From Pictodentalium vernedei (taxonomy: Eukaryota; Mollusca; Scaphopoda; Dentaliida; Dentaliidae): a stretch of DNA of 64,000 nt. This document shows, in pieces, positions 10,837 to 24,077 of this stretch (positions are counted from its first letter, which is position 1; every line of letters begins with the position of its first letter). The DNA lies in the NCBI GenBank assembly GCA_031216915.1, contig CM062290.1, positions 168,659,453-168,723,452 of the forward strand. Direction: 5' to 3'. The position numbers and the translations under genes are program-made. The notes under the pieces are model-generated. The model had not been told where the DNA came from. It did not search any database and saw nothing but the letters and a program-made list of their open reading frames with translations.

Positions 10837-10975
10837 GGGTAGATACCACAACTTAAAGGCTTCATATTCTGTGGGCATGCTTGATATCGTCTTTGAAATG
10901 AGATCACTGTCTGTTTAGTTTTGCCTTGTTACTAAAGCCCTCTCCCATAACCCCATAAATTGTAACAAGGCAAAG
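10837..10975. repeat. repeat X, copy 2, right part
   Basis: This continues the repeat that starts at 3551 and was split by the TTAA MITE carrying E1. ACAACTTAAAGGCTTCA and TTTTGCCTTGTTAC align with the same stretch in copy 1 at about 3293-3380. Confidence 0.6.
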
Positions 10976-11160
10976 ACAAATGCACAAATTTTGCTGACCA
11001 AAAGAAATTTAGCACATTACCAGCAAAGAAGAAGATCAAATGGTTTTGCACGCAGGGACAGTGTGGGGCAAGCCCCTTTCAACCCTCAGCAATGACTGTA
11101 TTTAAATTTTTCTTTCTATCATGTCTGGGTGTGGCAAAGGAGGAGAGAGTTGAGGTACTC
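10976..11160. other. unassigned intronic sequence
   Basis: I see nothing recognisable here. Confidence 0.3.
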
Positions 11161-11950
11161 AGCGGCGTCTGTGTTTTCATTTGTTCTTCTTAGGAGGTGG
11201 CTGCGTTGGTGATACCTCCTTTGGTGGTGTTGAAGGAGGCATGGTGGGGGGGTTGACTTGGTTGGTAAGGTCTAGCCCTCACAGCTGCCGGTGATGAAGA
11301 GCTCTTTGGCATTGTGCTTAGGTCGTGGCGGCTAACACTCTCTATTGCTATTCTGAACATGTTTTCATTGAGCCCGCAGTTTTCCAAGTTTTTAATCTAG
11401 GCTAGTTGAAATATTCAGTGATCGTCATCTCTGACCTTTTCTCCTAGGATGCTTTCCACGGACTATGCAGTGTTTGCTTCCTGGATGGTGTCCCAGTCGG
11501 AAAAGGCAGGAAGAGCAAGAGTGAGTTTAGCAACATGTGTGATGTCCGACTCAACCTCCTGCTCCACAAACAGACCTTGGAGATTGGACTGTTACCTGGC
11601 GAACCAGCGTTCTCCGGACCTTCAACCGCAGTGGAAGAAACCGAACTGAACGTGGAATGGTCAGGGGTAGCAGGCATTGAGCTTTCAACGCCATGGTTAG
11701 CCCCCCTCTCTTCCTTTTCCATCCTTTTCTTTTCCATGAATTCCATTAGTTGGTGGGCATCGTGTCGTCTGGTGGAAGGTCCCTTCTTTCTCTTGCTTTT
11801 CTTCTTGATCTCGGCGGCTTCTATCTTCTTGTCATCATCCAGCAAGTCTGTGTCACTTGGAGGGCGACCAGTGTGGGGGGAAATCCCCTTACAAAAGGTG
11901 CTACACCTCTCCAAGGACATCGATTCAGTTGCTTTCTCAAAATCCACTGT
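11160..11950 (-). pseudogene. unidentified ORF remnant, lysine-rich
   Basis: A minus-strand frame at 11444-11947 has a charged stretch (KKKSKRKKGPSTRR, then MEFMEKKRMEKEERG) followed by serine/proline-rich sequence, and a further frame extends to about 11190. Composition is richer in GC than the flanks, which suggests a decayed coding sequence inserted in the ZIP9 intron. The charged, low-complexity character would suit an ORF1 or gag-like protein of a retroelement or a retroposed gene. No diagnostic motif allows a family name. An overlapping frame on the opposite strand is probably its shadow. Confidence 0.35.
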
Positions 11951-12840
11951 CAGGTGAATTTTACACTAGAGCACCTGCATACTCCAGGTGGTAGCAAGGG
12001 TAGCCTTCACTCTGAGCAGTGTTTCTTGGATTACAATTGAGAGCTCCATTGTAAAGTTGTTAGCACATCAGAGTTAGCAAAACATCTGTCTATGTCCAGT
12101 TATACAAGCAAATAAGTCTCATTCACTAGCCCTCTCCTTTACAATCTTTTGCAGAAAATTCTTGTTATACCTAGTTGAGTTTCACTGACAGATGCCAGCT
12201 GTCACAATGCCATTAATTCCACATAAACCACACTTTTAGAAAGAGATCACCATTCCAGGTTATTTGTTTTGTGTCAATCATATATTAATACCGTGTTTAT
12301 CTGGCAATGACACCAGCAGAGACTTGATGAAATTTAACTTGTATGACACTGATTTCGGAACGCATTCTGGTCACAATTACCACTAAATGTCTATCACTAA
12401 TTTGACATTAATTTTTTTGTTGAATTGAAAGTTGTTTCCAATAAATTCAACAAACAATCTATAATCTACTAACAAAACAAATTTAAAACTGGCAATGTTT
12501 GAATGTGTACACTTCTGTATTGAGATAAAATGGAAACACCAAAATATCTCAGATTGATCTGAAGAATTCAAGCAGAACATTTGTGTAAACGTTTCATTTC
12601 TATAACTAATTTCCAGAAATTTCTAACATAAAACTCCCTCCATTCCTAAACAAGTTACAACTTAGTACTTACTACAAGTAAATTAATGATTGTGAGTCTT
12701 GTGACAATTTTCTCAATTTTGCAGTTCGGATTGTTCTGTGGTCATTGAGTGTACATGCCCGAAGGTTCTGTCTACTCTGCAGACTGCAGTAACTTCCCAA
12801 ATCGCAAATTATTTAAAAATTTGAACGATACTCTTTTGTA
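11951..12840. other. intron sequence, nothing recognised
   Basis: AT-rich with no long frame, tandem repeat or terminal inverted repeat that I can see. Confidence 0.4.
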
Positions 12841-14414
12841 CTGATTAACCCTTTAGCCAATGTAATGGTCAAAACTGACCAAAGCTATTCACAATGAAAG
12901 TGTCAATGACACTGTAGCTCAACTTGACAAACTTGAACTTGGTAAGTTATAAATGAAATGGCAAAATTGAAGATCATTGGTACCAATATTATTTGGTGAA
13001 ATTTCGACTTAACAGCATTGTGTGTGCACAACGTCAGAGTAATCCATACATTTTTAAATGTAAACTGTAAGACTGGCTAAAAGAAGAATGTTGATTCACA
13101 AATGCAGTATGTTCAGAGGTTATTGTAAATGACAACTTTTTTCACAGAAATAAATGCTAATCAAAAGCTCTTATCTTAAGGTCTTGCCTAATGAGCACAC
13201 CAAGTTCAAAACTAATCCTATGATAAATGTGGCCTGTTGGCTATGTCAAAGAAGAATGTTGATGCACAAATGCAATAAATTCAAAGATTGTTGCTAACAG
13301 CAACAGTTTTTGACGGAAATGAAAAGAAAATCAAGAGCTCTTATCTTTGTCACCCTGCATAAGCATACAAAGTTTCAAAACAACCTGATAATGAATGTGC
13401 CCTCTGAGGCATGCCAAAGGAAGATATTAATGCACAAATGCACTAAGTTTAAATGTCATTGCTTGTGGCAATGCTTTTTGGGTTTTTTTATGGAAATTCA
13501 TAAATATACCCTGCAGAGAGTGCAAAAGGGATAAGTTGATGCACAAATGCAGTAAGTTCAAAGGCTGGTGATAACGACAATAATTTTTCATGGAATTGCA
13601 AAAAAGCAATAGCTCACATCTAGAGGTCACCCCGAACACACATACCACGTTTCAAAGTGAGCCCATCATAAATGTGCCCTGAAGGGTGTGTTAAAGGTAA
13701 ATATTGAGGTCTGATTAAACGAAGTTCAAAGGTCAGCAGCAACATTTTTTGATAGAAATGGAAGAAAATCGACATCTCCCATATAGATGTCACCCCACAC
13801 AAGCACACCAAGTTTGCAAGCGATCCAATCATAAATGTGCCCTGCCAGGTGTGTCAAAGAGAAATATTGATGCTTAACTGCACTAAGTTTTTACTAAGTT
13901 CATCAGAGGTCGTTGCCATTATTTTTGACAAAAATGGTAGAAAATCGATAACACCCATCTAGAGGTAACCCCAAACAAACATACCAAGTTTCAAACCATC
14001 CTGATCATAAATGTGTCCTTAGGGCGTGCCAAAGGAATATTTTGATCCCTGATTAAACTAAGTTCAAAGGTCATTGCCAGTGGCAACATTTTTTGATGGA
14101 AAATGGAAGAAAGTTAAAAAATTTATAGTAATTTATATATTTTTTATACTTACCAATGACCCAGACATAGCTGGTGCTAACTCTTAAAATATAGGGCCAA
14201 ACACAAATTTTGCCCCCCAATCCCCAAAATTTGCATCTAAAACTAAAGAAAACATGTCCTGAAAGGCTCTCCACACTTCGCCCCTACTGCGCATGCGCAG
14301 TGTCAAGGACGTTCCGAAATTGGCGCCATTTATCATTCTAATAACCAGTGCCTGGTAAGCGCTATGTACTCAGCGGGGAGGCAAGAGTTCCCAACTCCTG
14401 GGAGGGCCATCCCC

Positions 14415-14503
14415 GTCTGGGTCATTGGTAAGTATAAAAAATATATAAATTACTATAAATTTTTTAACATTTTTATACTGTACCAATGACCCAGACATAG
14501 CTG
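14415..14503. repeat. E2 internal complementary region
   Basis: Reverse complements of the left end (14415-14468) and right end (14469-14503) lie back to back, as in E1. Confidence 0.9.
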
Positions 14504-17500
14504 AATAGTAAAAAGGCTGGAGGGCCAAAGACATAGAGCAAAATGGAATACGCTCAATAAAATAAAATAGAGTCATCCCCTGTAGGGAAAAGAAGTAATA
14601 GGCCTTACATGTATCTTTCTTATTTATGATAAATTAGACACCTTCCAAAATTGAGCTTCATACATCCATGTACTCTATTAATATCCAATATAATCCTTAT
14701 ACTAATAATTTTTAAAGTAAGCCAATAATAAAGTAAGTCTAGAGAATAGAGACTCTTATACTCCTAAAAGTGTGTGAGAATTGCATAATCATGTCCGTTG
14801 ACATATGCAATATTCAAAAGCTATACTTTAAAAACTAAGACTTGAATGAATTTTATAAACTTAAACTTCTCACTAAACAACCATCCCAATAACAGCTCAG
14901 AATTACTAACTCCGGAGGAGGTATCCCCTTGTTTTCATAGTAAAACAGGTGACCCAAGGGAACACCCTCCCCCCCCCCCCCCCTTTTTCTTGCCCTGGGT
15001 CAAATAGCCCAGAGCGAAGAGGGCAGCCGAATGGAGACACTGCCGAAACAGACAGCCTACCTAGCTATAGTAGCAACTGTTAAGAGAATGACATTCTGAG
15101 CAGTAGATAATAGACCTAACAAAAGAGGCCTCAAGAAATTGACTCGATATTTCTAAGATAAAATTCATGAATGTGGATGGCTGAGCGCAATGAGCGGCCT
15201 TCAAAAATCTATAATAGCGACACTATTAAAGTAAGCCCAAGAAGTAGAAGAACTCTTACTTCATGAGCCGAAATCTTAAGCACAACTGCTAAGTCAATGA
15301 TATACCATAAGCAGTACCGATAGTTAATAGAATCCATTAACAATAAAATGGAGCGTAACGTCCTTCTACTAGACATCAAAGACAGAAGAAGCTTACGCCC
15401 TTGTAATAAACAGATATCTGTTTATAAATACATAAACTGTACCCGGAAAGAGTAAAGGCCTATGCCCATACGAAGACGGAAGGACCTTAAAATAATAGGT
15501 TCCGGATAATAGGAGCCTAACTCTTATGCAACAATCCAACCTAAATAGTAACGGAAGTATTGATTCCGAAACTATGAAAGTGAAAATCATCCATCGATAG
15601 TGCATGAAACTCACTGACTCTACAGTAAAAGAGAAACCAACAGAATTACTGTCTAAAAGGTCAGAATTTGAAAACTACTGTTTCCAGAGGCTCAAATGAT
15701 TACTTAGCTAAATAAGAACCGAAGTTAAAATCTGTATAGGAATTTAATCTAAAGATTCTAAGTCTATTTATCAAAAAGTTACTAACTGACTTAGATAAAG
15801 AGACAAAAGACTAAATTGTAAACTATCGTAGAGTGCATAGGTATGAGGTAACATAAACCTATAACCTAAATAATAACAGGCTGCAGTAGATCTTGTGAAA
15901 CAAGTATACTAAAAAATAGCAATGAGTAGTATGGAGGGATCAACAATATGAACATAATGATCCCTACACCACGACGGAAGAGCCTCCACTTTAGTCGCAT
16001 AGAATAGCGAAGAAGAGGATCTCCTATAGTAAGAAATCACGTCCAAAGCTCGTCCAGTACAGTGCTTACAATGCAATACGGACCACACAACGGAATACCT
16101 GAAGGTTGCGACCTTGCTGGTTGTGATAAAGATGACACGATTTACCCAGTGAAAAAAGATCCTCACATAGAGGAAGATTTCACGTTAAGATCCACAGTAG
16201 ACAAGAGAGTAAATTACTCATGATCTCTGTGAAGATAGAGATGCTATCAACAGAAATGTATTGTGGTTGTTTATCTTAGCAATACCTGCTAAAACAACAG
16301 CGCCGGAGGATACGCGTATCCTATCATTCCGTCCTATAGATCAATAGAGCGTTAACACTATTAGCTCAGAGATCTGGACAAGCCAACACATACGTCTGCA
16401 ATTGATTAGCAAGCTGTGTCATAAATAAAACATCATTGGGCGCTCCCATAGATAGCAAATCTGATTGAATACTTGTTTGTTGAGAGTCCATTCTGACAGC
16501 AACAAGCGACCCGTAAGAGAACGGGAGTCCGATAAAACAATCAGACGACCCGGAATATGACGGACCAAAACTGAACTTGGTGTACTACAACCAATCAGAC
16601 GGATTCTTTCCATTAAATTGAATAACGGAAACGAAAGAGTGCCTCCCTGGTTCCGGAGATACGCCACTACTGTCGAATTAAAGGACAGGAATTTGGGCAT
16701 GCGTTTCTGAATAATGTTCATGCAATGACATAAAGCAAGCCTAAAAAACATTATTCCGCGGAAGTTAAACTGATAGCTAAAAGACTGCGGAACCCAAAGA
16801 CACTGGCACTTCGAATCCGTAGGGATCAGTATATATCCCAATCTGTTTGACTGGCAACCGTCATAACAGCCACACTCGGGTCCGGCAACTGCGGCGGCAC
16901 TCTCTGAGTCAACCACCGAATGTTTGCCCCAGTCTGAATCTCTTGTAACACTAGATAGACAAGAGAATGTATAAATCGAGCAATTCATGGATTGCCGGAA
17001 AGTTGCCGTCGAAGAGAAGCTCCTCCGAGAACGAAGCGACTCTGAGAGAGTTCTTAACCTTACTATCCACGCGTGTGGATGTAGCTAGGGCTGCGTCACG
17101 TCTAACCAACTCCAATCAGCCACTGAAGGGCGGAGTTATACGTGAACAAACTACTGCCCTCAAAAGAAATTACATTGAGAATAATATCCCGTAGATCTTT
17201 TCTTGAAGACGTAATGATAACGCCTCAGTAATGCGGATTACGTATAATAAAGCGTCTAAGTTAAGTCTACTATACATAATGTCGTTCCCAACATTGAAAT
17301 TGGAAAAGACATAAACGGCGAAAAAGAATATATGCAGTCTTTAATCACACCGTCTAGACGCATATGAACTCTCGGTATGCCCTGCTCTGCCAAAATAAAC
17401 TATTTGTAAAAATGATAAAATGGCAGAAATGAGCCACGCGGACAAGAAACTAAACTATCATGCTTAGTAGCAGGCTTGTATATATATATAAATATATAGC

Positions 17501-20500
17501 GTCGAAAAATAAAACACATGTTGTAATGACAATATTGGACTGCGTCGGTAAGTCAGGGACAATGTCCCTGTACCGATCGAAAAATCCGAGTCCAATGACG
17601 CTATAAGTCTCTTATCCAAGATCGCAGCAATGAAGTCCGAAAAATAATCACTGGAAGAAATGCCAGAAGATATGAAAGGCATCTTCCGATACTACTAAAG
17701 GGAAAACTCGAAATCTTTCGAATCCCTTTCGCCATCCTGTCGGACCCTATAAAGCGTTCGGTCGTCCGTAGCTGATGCAACCGCGGACCGCACCGACCCA
17801 GCGCCGTCGGATAATTCCTGATTCGACCGAGAAACTGTCAATTGCTGGAATGCTGCGAAACAACTGTGCTAACTCGGATAGCACGTCCGTCACTGAGGCC
17901 TGAGAAGCGGTCTTACGATGCATTGCCGCTGGAAGCTCCGTGATCGTTACCCCGTGCATACTTCCAATATGCGAGCGAACGGAGTGTATAGGCCTCGTGT
18001 CCCTTGGCTACCGGATGGCGCGACCTATTCGCCGTGGAATCACTGAATGCCGAAACTGATCGGATATTCGAGGTCACGTAGCCAATGTGCGGTCGTGTGC
18101 CCTGCTGTGAGGATGAGGAAGCATTAAAGACAGTCTCTCGGACTGTCAATATAACGGAGCGTCCCGAGCAACGGACATATGCTCCGAATGTAAAATATCT
18201 GAACCACAACATGCGGTCCCCTATGTTGTTGGCTTCCTCCGATCTGTCCTCAATCTGCCGTCACTGGGTGAGTACTAAAGTAATTAAAGTGCTCGCATCA
18301 CCCAAATCTCCTTCCTAGACCGCAACGGACGAACCCGGCAGCCGAACCATTCGATGAATGTACGCTACACCGGGTGAGCTAGCGAATGTCACTCCGTAAG
18401 CGATAGACATATTCCATGAGCACTTATTGCCGCTAACTCTTCATTAACTATGACGACAGAGGCACACTTTTGAAAGACATCTCCATAACTCTTCGAACAA
18501 GAAACCAGAAATGCTTGGATAGCAAGCATAAAATAATAATATATATAGCGTCGTTCAATAATTCGAAAGTTTGTGTGACATTATTGGACTATGTCGGAAC
18601 TGAGGGACGATGTCCCTGAACCGAACCAAAAATTTCTAAGTCCACCGACGCTATCAGTTTCTTATCCGGCATCGCAGCATATGTTGTTCCGAAAGGGAAA
18701 GCTTGAAATCCTCCAAATCCCTTTCGGTATCCCGTCGGACCGGATGAAACTTTCGGACGTCCGTACCCGCTTCCGCGGAGCGTCCCGACCCAGCATTGTC
18801 GGATAAAATATATGCGACAGATCAGTTGATGCTGGGATGCTGCGATAAACTGTGCTATTAAGGAAAGCACGTCCGTTCCCGAGGCCTGTGCAGTAGCGGA
18901 CTTACGATGCATTGCCGCCGGAAGCTCCGTGTTCGTTGACTCCCGCACACTTCCTATGCGAACGTCCGGAGTCTGCAGGCCTCGAGTCCCCGGCTACCGA
19001 CCCAGCGCTGTCGGATAATTCTCGATCCGACACCGTTTCTGTCGGCTGCTGGGATGCTGCGATAAGCTGTGCTATGTGCACAAGAATGTCCGGCGTCGAG
19101 ACCTGCGGAGGCGCAGTCTATCGCTGCTTCGCCGAGGGCAGCTCCGCATCAGATGGCTCCCGCATACTTTTCCTATGCGAACGTCCGGAGTCCATCGGTC
19201 TCGAATCCCTGGCTGCCGGATGGTGTGACCTGGTCGCCGAAGAATCCTTGATCGGCGAAGCTGGTAATATATCGGCGGTCACGCAGCCAAGGTGCGGTCG
19301 TGTGCGCTGACGAGAAGAGGAAGCCTAAGCAGTCTCAGCGGACTGCCTATACAACGGAGCGTCCCGAGCGACGGACGTATGCTCCGCTAGCGACACATTT
19401 TGTACCACAACATCTGGGGCCAGATGTTGTTGAACGAGAGAGGGGCCTCTCTCACTTGCCGTCCGGATGGACCGGAACGAGCTATGAACCGGACTAAAAG
19501 GCTTCCTCCGTTCTCCCTCCGATCCGCCGTCACTGGGTGTGCATTAAGTTAATTTTATAGTGCTCGCATCACCCCAAAATTCCTTCTAGACCGCAACGGA
19601 CGAACCCGGCTGCCGAACCATTCGGTGAATGGACGCTACACCAGGCGAGGTAGCGGACGTCAAAGGCCGTCGAACCTACTAGGGTCCTCTTAGGCAATTG
19701 GCGTATAACATGAGCACTTTTCCGCTAGCCCTTCATTAATAGTGACGACGGAGGCACACTGTTGGAAGACATCACAGATACATCACCCTAATCTTGATCG
19801 TCTGAAATAGAAATTGATAAAGTAGAGTGACCCTGCGGGGAAAGGACCGGAGTGTCCAAATCCCCAACAACATACCGTGACATACGCTTCCCATATTGTC
19901 ATCGAAATCATACGATACAGAACAGGAGTTAATGCGAGTACACTGACCACATATAGAATGATAATAAAGTCAGAGGAAGACTTCCTCTTAAAACAATTGA
20001 TCAATATCCTTTCAATGTGAAAAGAAAACAAGTCCTGGTACTCGCACTAACCCCTGGCAATCAAAATACATAATAATAATATGATCCATTAATATAGAAA
20101 AAATAATTGAAATCAAAATATTTTGAAAAAATATTTTTTCAGAACAGCCCAAGTTTCTGAAAAGTAACGTTGAGCCCCAATGGATCCCAAGCCTAAGTGT
20201 GGACAAAAATTTTAAAAATATTTTAAACAATTTATTCAACACTTACGAACAATAATAATGTATCTAGTTATGATTAAAATAACATAAAGATATTATTTTT
20301 TAGAAATCCCCCCCTCACACAGAGGGCTGTTGTAAATGTAAACAATGAGTGTAAAAACACTAAAATAAGACTCCAGGCACCCAGGCCCGAAATCAGTTAC
20401 CAAAAATACACTATCTGATGCAAAACAGAGACTTCCAGGGAAGAAACTGCAGAACATCAGATGGTAGATGCAGAACACAACGCCTAACCACCCGTAGGTG

Positions 20501-20945
20501 AAGACGTAAACATGGGGAAGAACAGAATTCATTCTGTTATTCAGCTAAAACTCCCAAGAAATTTTAGTAATAATAATTACAGAAACTATGCCAAAAGCAT
20601 GGGAGAATAGCAAGGGGGAACTTAAAGGACAGGGAGAGAGGAAAACACTTGTAAAAACAGTGTAACTAAATAATCAGAATGACAACAAAATGGCTGCTGC
20701 CTTGAAAATAGGTAACTTAACATAATTTCATTAAAAAATTTTAAGTTACAGCCCTGATAATATTCTGTCACACATTCTTTTCCTCTCCTCCTTCTCTATC
20801 CTCCTTAGAATCACCATTTCACTAATATTTATGTGTCTGGCATCATTTAAACTGAGATTTAAAAGCACAAAGATCAGTCAGATGTTAACTGATGAAGGGC
20901 CAAACTTAGAATGATAAATGGCGCCAATTTCGGAACGTCCTTGAC

Positions 20946-20961
20946 ACTGCGCATGCGCAGT
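20946..20961. promoter_or_regulatory. 16-base palindrome with NRF1-type core, E2 5' repeat
   Basis: Exact copy of the E1 palindrome in the right (5') terminal repeat. The left-repeat copy is at 14286-14301. Confidence 0.5.
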
Positions 20962-21899
20962 AGGGGCGAAGTGTGGAGGGCCTTTCAGGACATGTTTTCT
21001 TTAGTTTTAGATGCAAATTTTGGGGATTGGGGGGCAAAATTTGTGTTTGGCCCTATATTTTAAGAGTTAGCACCAGCTATGTCTGGGTCATTGGTACAGT
21101 ATAAAAATATCAATAGCTCCCATGTAGAGGGAAACAATTCGATCATAAATGTGCCCTGTTGGGCATGACAAAGGGAAATATTGAGGTCTGACTAAACTAA
21201 GTTTTAAGAACGTTGCCAGCAGCAACATTTTTTGGCGGAAATGGAAGAAAATCGATAGCTCCCATCTAGTGCTCACCCCAAACAAGCATACCAAGTTTCA
21301 AAGTGATCTGGTCAAAACTGTGCCCTGCAGGTTGTGCCAAAAGGGAAATATTGATGCATAACTGCACAAAGTTCATCGAAGGTCATTGCCAGTGGCAACA
21401 TATTTTGATGGAAATCGAAGAAAATAGATAGCTCCCATCTAGGGTAACCCCAGACAAGCATAAAAAGTTTCAAAGTGATCTAGTAATAAATGTGCTCTGC
21501 AGCGTGTGCCAAGGGGAAATTTTTATGCATAACTGCACTAAGTTCATCAAAGGTCGTTGCCAGTGGCAACATTTATTGGCAGATATCGAAGAAAAGTGAT
21601 AGCTCCCATCTAGAGGTAAACCCCAGACAAGCATACCAAGTTTCAAACCGATATGATCAAAAATGTGCCCTGTACGGCGTGTCAAAGGAGTATATTGATG
21701 CCTGACTAAAAGTTCAAAGGCCATTGCCAGCAGCAACATTTTCTGACAGAAATGGAAGAAAATCGATAGCTCCCATCTAGAGGTCGCCCCAAATAAGCAT
21801 GCCTAGTTTCAAAGCAATCCGATCATAAATGTGCCCTGTAGGGTGTGCCAAAGGAAACTGTGAACGTACGTACGTATGCCGACGGACGAGAAGTGATGG

Positions 21900-23476
21900 C
21901 AGTGGTTTCAGAAGTGATTTCAATAAACATGTGAAACAATCTTCCAAAGATGTTATATGTGAAATTTGAAAGCTTTCGGAGCTGTGGTTTGGGAGAAGAA
22001 GAGTCTTAAATATTTTTCCCATTACCAACAGTAATGTTACCCACAGAGTTAAAAAAATACTGACTCAGCACTTTTTTAAAGTCCTGGAAAAGTACCCTAT
22101 GATACAACCGCTGGCAATATTTTTTGGACCATTCCTTTTTGCTGTTCCTCAGGAAGCTTCGCACAAAATAAAAATTCTCGGTGCCGTGTAGTTTTGAAGA
22201 TACGGGTGCTTAATTTTTTTTTTTATTTTTAGGTCCTGCGGTTCCTATGGAGTGACAGGAAAAATCTTTTTGGCATAAATTAGGTACTTATGACCCAATA
22301 AGCCCTCATATCAAATTTGGTTCAAATCTGGCTCTCAGTTCGGAAAATAAAAATTTTGGTACAATTCGGGATCCCACAGGAAGCTCAAATATGAATTCAG
22401 GGACTTGGCGTTAACAAACTTATATCCCGCCTCCCTAAGGATACTGCATACCAAATATCAAAAGATTTTAACTGGTGGACGTGAAGAAGATTTTTGAAGA
22501 ATATTCCTCATATTGAACTATGTTATAATTCGGGCTCCCACAGGAAGTCCAAATATCAACCCTGGGACTTGGCTTGAACAAACTTGAATCTCACCCCCAT
22601 AAGGATGCTGCATACCAAATATCAAAACATTCTGACTGCTGGATCTGAAGAAGAAGATTTTTAAAGAAAATTCCTCATTTTGAACCAAGTTATAATTCCA
22701 GCTCCCACAGTGAGCCCAAATATAAGCCCAGGGACTTGGCTTGAACAAACTTGAATCTCACCTCCCAAAGGATGCTGCAAACCAAATATCAAAATATTCC
22801 GACTGCTGGATTTGAAGAAGAAGATTTTTAAAGAAAATTCCTCATTTTGAACTAAGTTATAATTCAGGCTCCCACAGTGAGCCCAAATATGAACCCAGGG
22901 AATTGGCTTGAATAAACTTGAATCTCACCTCCCTAAAGATGCTGCATACCAAATATCAAAAGATTATGATTGGTGGATTTGAAGAAGATTTTTGAAGAAT
23001 ATTCCTCATACTGCACAAATTTAAATGTTTGGGCTCCCATAGAGAGCCCAAATATGGACCCAGGGATTTGATTTCAATAAACATGTGAAACAATCTTCCA
23101 AAGATGTTATATGTGAAATTTGAAAGCTTTTTCGGAGCAGTGGTTTGTGAGAAAAGTAGTCTTAAATGTTTTTCCCATTACCGACAGTGTTAAAAAATGC
23201 TGACTTTTTCAAAAATCCCCAAAAGTACCCCATGATAAAACCGATAGCAATTTTTTTTAACCATTCAATTCTACTCATCCTAAGAAAGCTTCACACCAAA
23301 TAAGAATTCTCAGTGCTGTGTAGTTTTGAGAGGTATGGACGTTTAAATTTTTTCTATTTTTAGTTCCTGCGGATCCAATGGGGCGACAGGAAAATTTTTG
23401 TGGGCATAAATTAAGTACTTATGACCCAATAAATCCTCAATCAAATTTGGTTCAAATCAGCCTGTCGGTTTGGAAA
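21900..23476. repeat. tandem-repeat element with GGCTCCC...GAGCCC units
   Basis: Units of about 163-170 bases start at roughly 22527, 22697, 22867 and 23030. Each carries an inverted GGCTCCC/GGAGCCC pair, CATACCAAATATCAAAA and GAAGAAGATTTTT. A block beginning TGATTTCAATAAACATGTG occurs at 21911 and again at 23068. It is the same family as the complete-looking elements at 38131-40086 and 44314-46865. Confidence 0.75.
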
Positions 23477-23712
23477 ATTATAAATTTAAAGTAATTTGTA
23501 TATTTTTTATACTTACCAATGGCCCAGACTAGCAGGTGCTAACTCAAAGTTATCAAGGGCCAAACACAAATTTTGACCCCCCCCCCCCCCCCTCAATCCC
23601 CAAAATTTTCTTTCAAAACCGAAAATGAAAAGTCCTATCTGGTCCTCCATACTTTTACTCTCCGCGCATGCGTAGTCGCGAGGAAGTGACCCAAATTAGC
23701 ACCTTTAAATGA
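23477..23712. mobile_element. lone DIRS left terminal repeat
   Basis: Starts ATTATAAATTTAAAG after GGAAA, continues through the TACTTACCAATGGCCCAGACT block and a poly-C run, and ends at the CGCGCATGCG region. No internal part of the element follows. It belongs to the GGCCCAGACT branch with E4 and E7, and is old and broken. Confidence 0.75.
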
Positions 23713-23717
23713 TATGA

Positions 23718-24077
23718 TAGGCCTTTAAAAAAAATTCTTCTCAGGCAATTTTTCCTCAATTTTATGACGAGGGAGGGAGGCTTTTTTTTGTTTATTCAGA
23801 AAACACTTCTGAAAATAGTTGGAATTAACTACTTACACTATTATGTGGCAAACCAATGTTTTCAGCAGTGAAAATTTCTCATAATGTAGTTGAAAATTTA
23901 ACCAACTATATCTTGTTTGACAGAGCTATGTCAAACACGATATAGTTGGTTAAATATTTGTCCAAGAAATACAAAATAGTGTCATAGAAGAGATTTCCGA
24001 GTGAAAAAAGGTGATGAGGCAGATTTCTATCACAAGGGAGGTGCCTGAGAAACAATAATTTTTTTTTAATAGCCTTA
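23718..24077. repeat. palindromic MITE, copy b
   Basis: Inverted ends TAGGCCTTTAAAAAAA and, reverse-complemented, TAAGGCTATTAAAAAAA. The central hairpin has arms 23897-23922 and 23929-23954 with one mismatch. It is in opposite orientation to copy a and abuts the lone DIRS end. Confidence 0.7.

Larger units (their letters stand above)
14113..21108 (-). mobile_element. DIRS-type retroelement E2 (broken, shortened subfamily)
   Basis: A 7.0 kb fossil, nearly identical to E1 from end to end, with the same parts in the same order: left repeat from 14113, internal complementary region 14415-14503, recombinase and RNase H remnants, reiterated gag-derived block, and right repeat ending 21108. It is broken, with breaks in the tens, most shared with E1. 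It is inserted in element S, whose units continue on both sides without duplicated bases. Because the E1 and E2 flanks differ, these are separate insertions and not one duplicated segment. Confidence 0.9.
12890..21890. repeat. tandem-repeat element S, interrupted by DIRS E2
   Basis: Degenerate units of roughly 150-180 bases cover 12890-14112 and resume at 21109-21890. Each has a GTTGCCAGTGGCAAC-like pair, a GAAATGGAAGAAAATCGATAG motif, CCAAGTTTCAAA, and ATAAATGTGCCCTG. A second locus at 57001-57444 repeats the opening of the element (AATGAAAGTGTCAATGACAC). Short frames in it are not genes. Confidence 0.7.

Noticed and set aside
11444-11957. Overlapping plus-strand frame opposite the lysine-rich ORF
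   Set aside because: Composition and lack of any motif suggest it is the antisense shadow of the minus-strand frame.
12890-14112. CRISPR-like array
   Set aside because: Units are 150-180 bases, diverged, without spacers of constant size, and in a eukaryotic intron.
3775-21108. E1 and E2 as one segmental duplication
   Set aside because: Flanks of the two copies are unrelated, and each target can be recognised as a different repeat.
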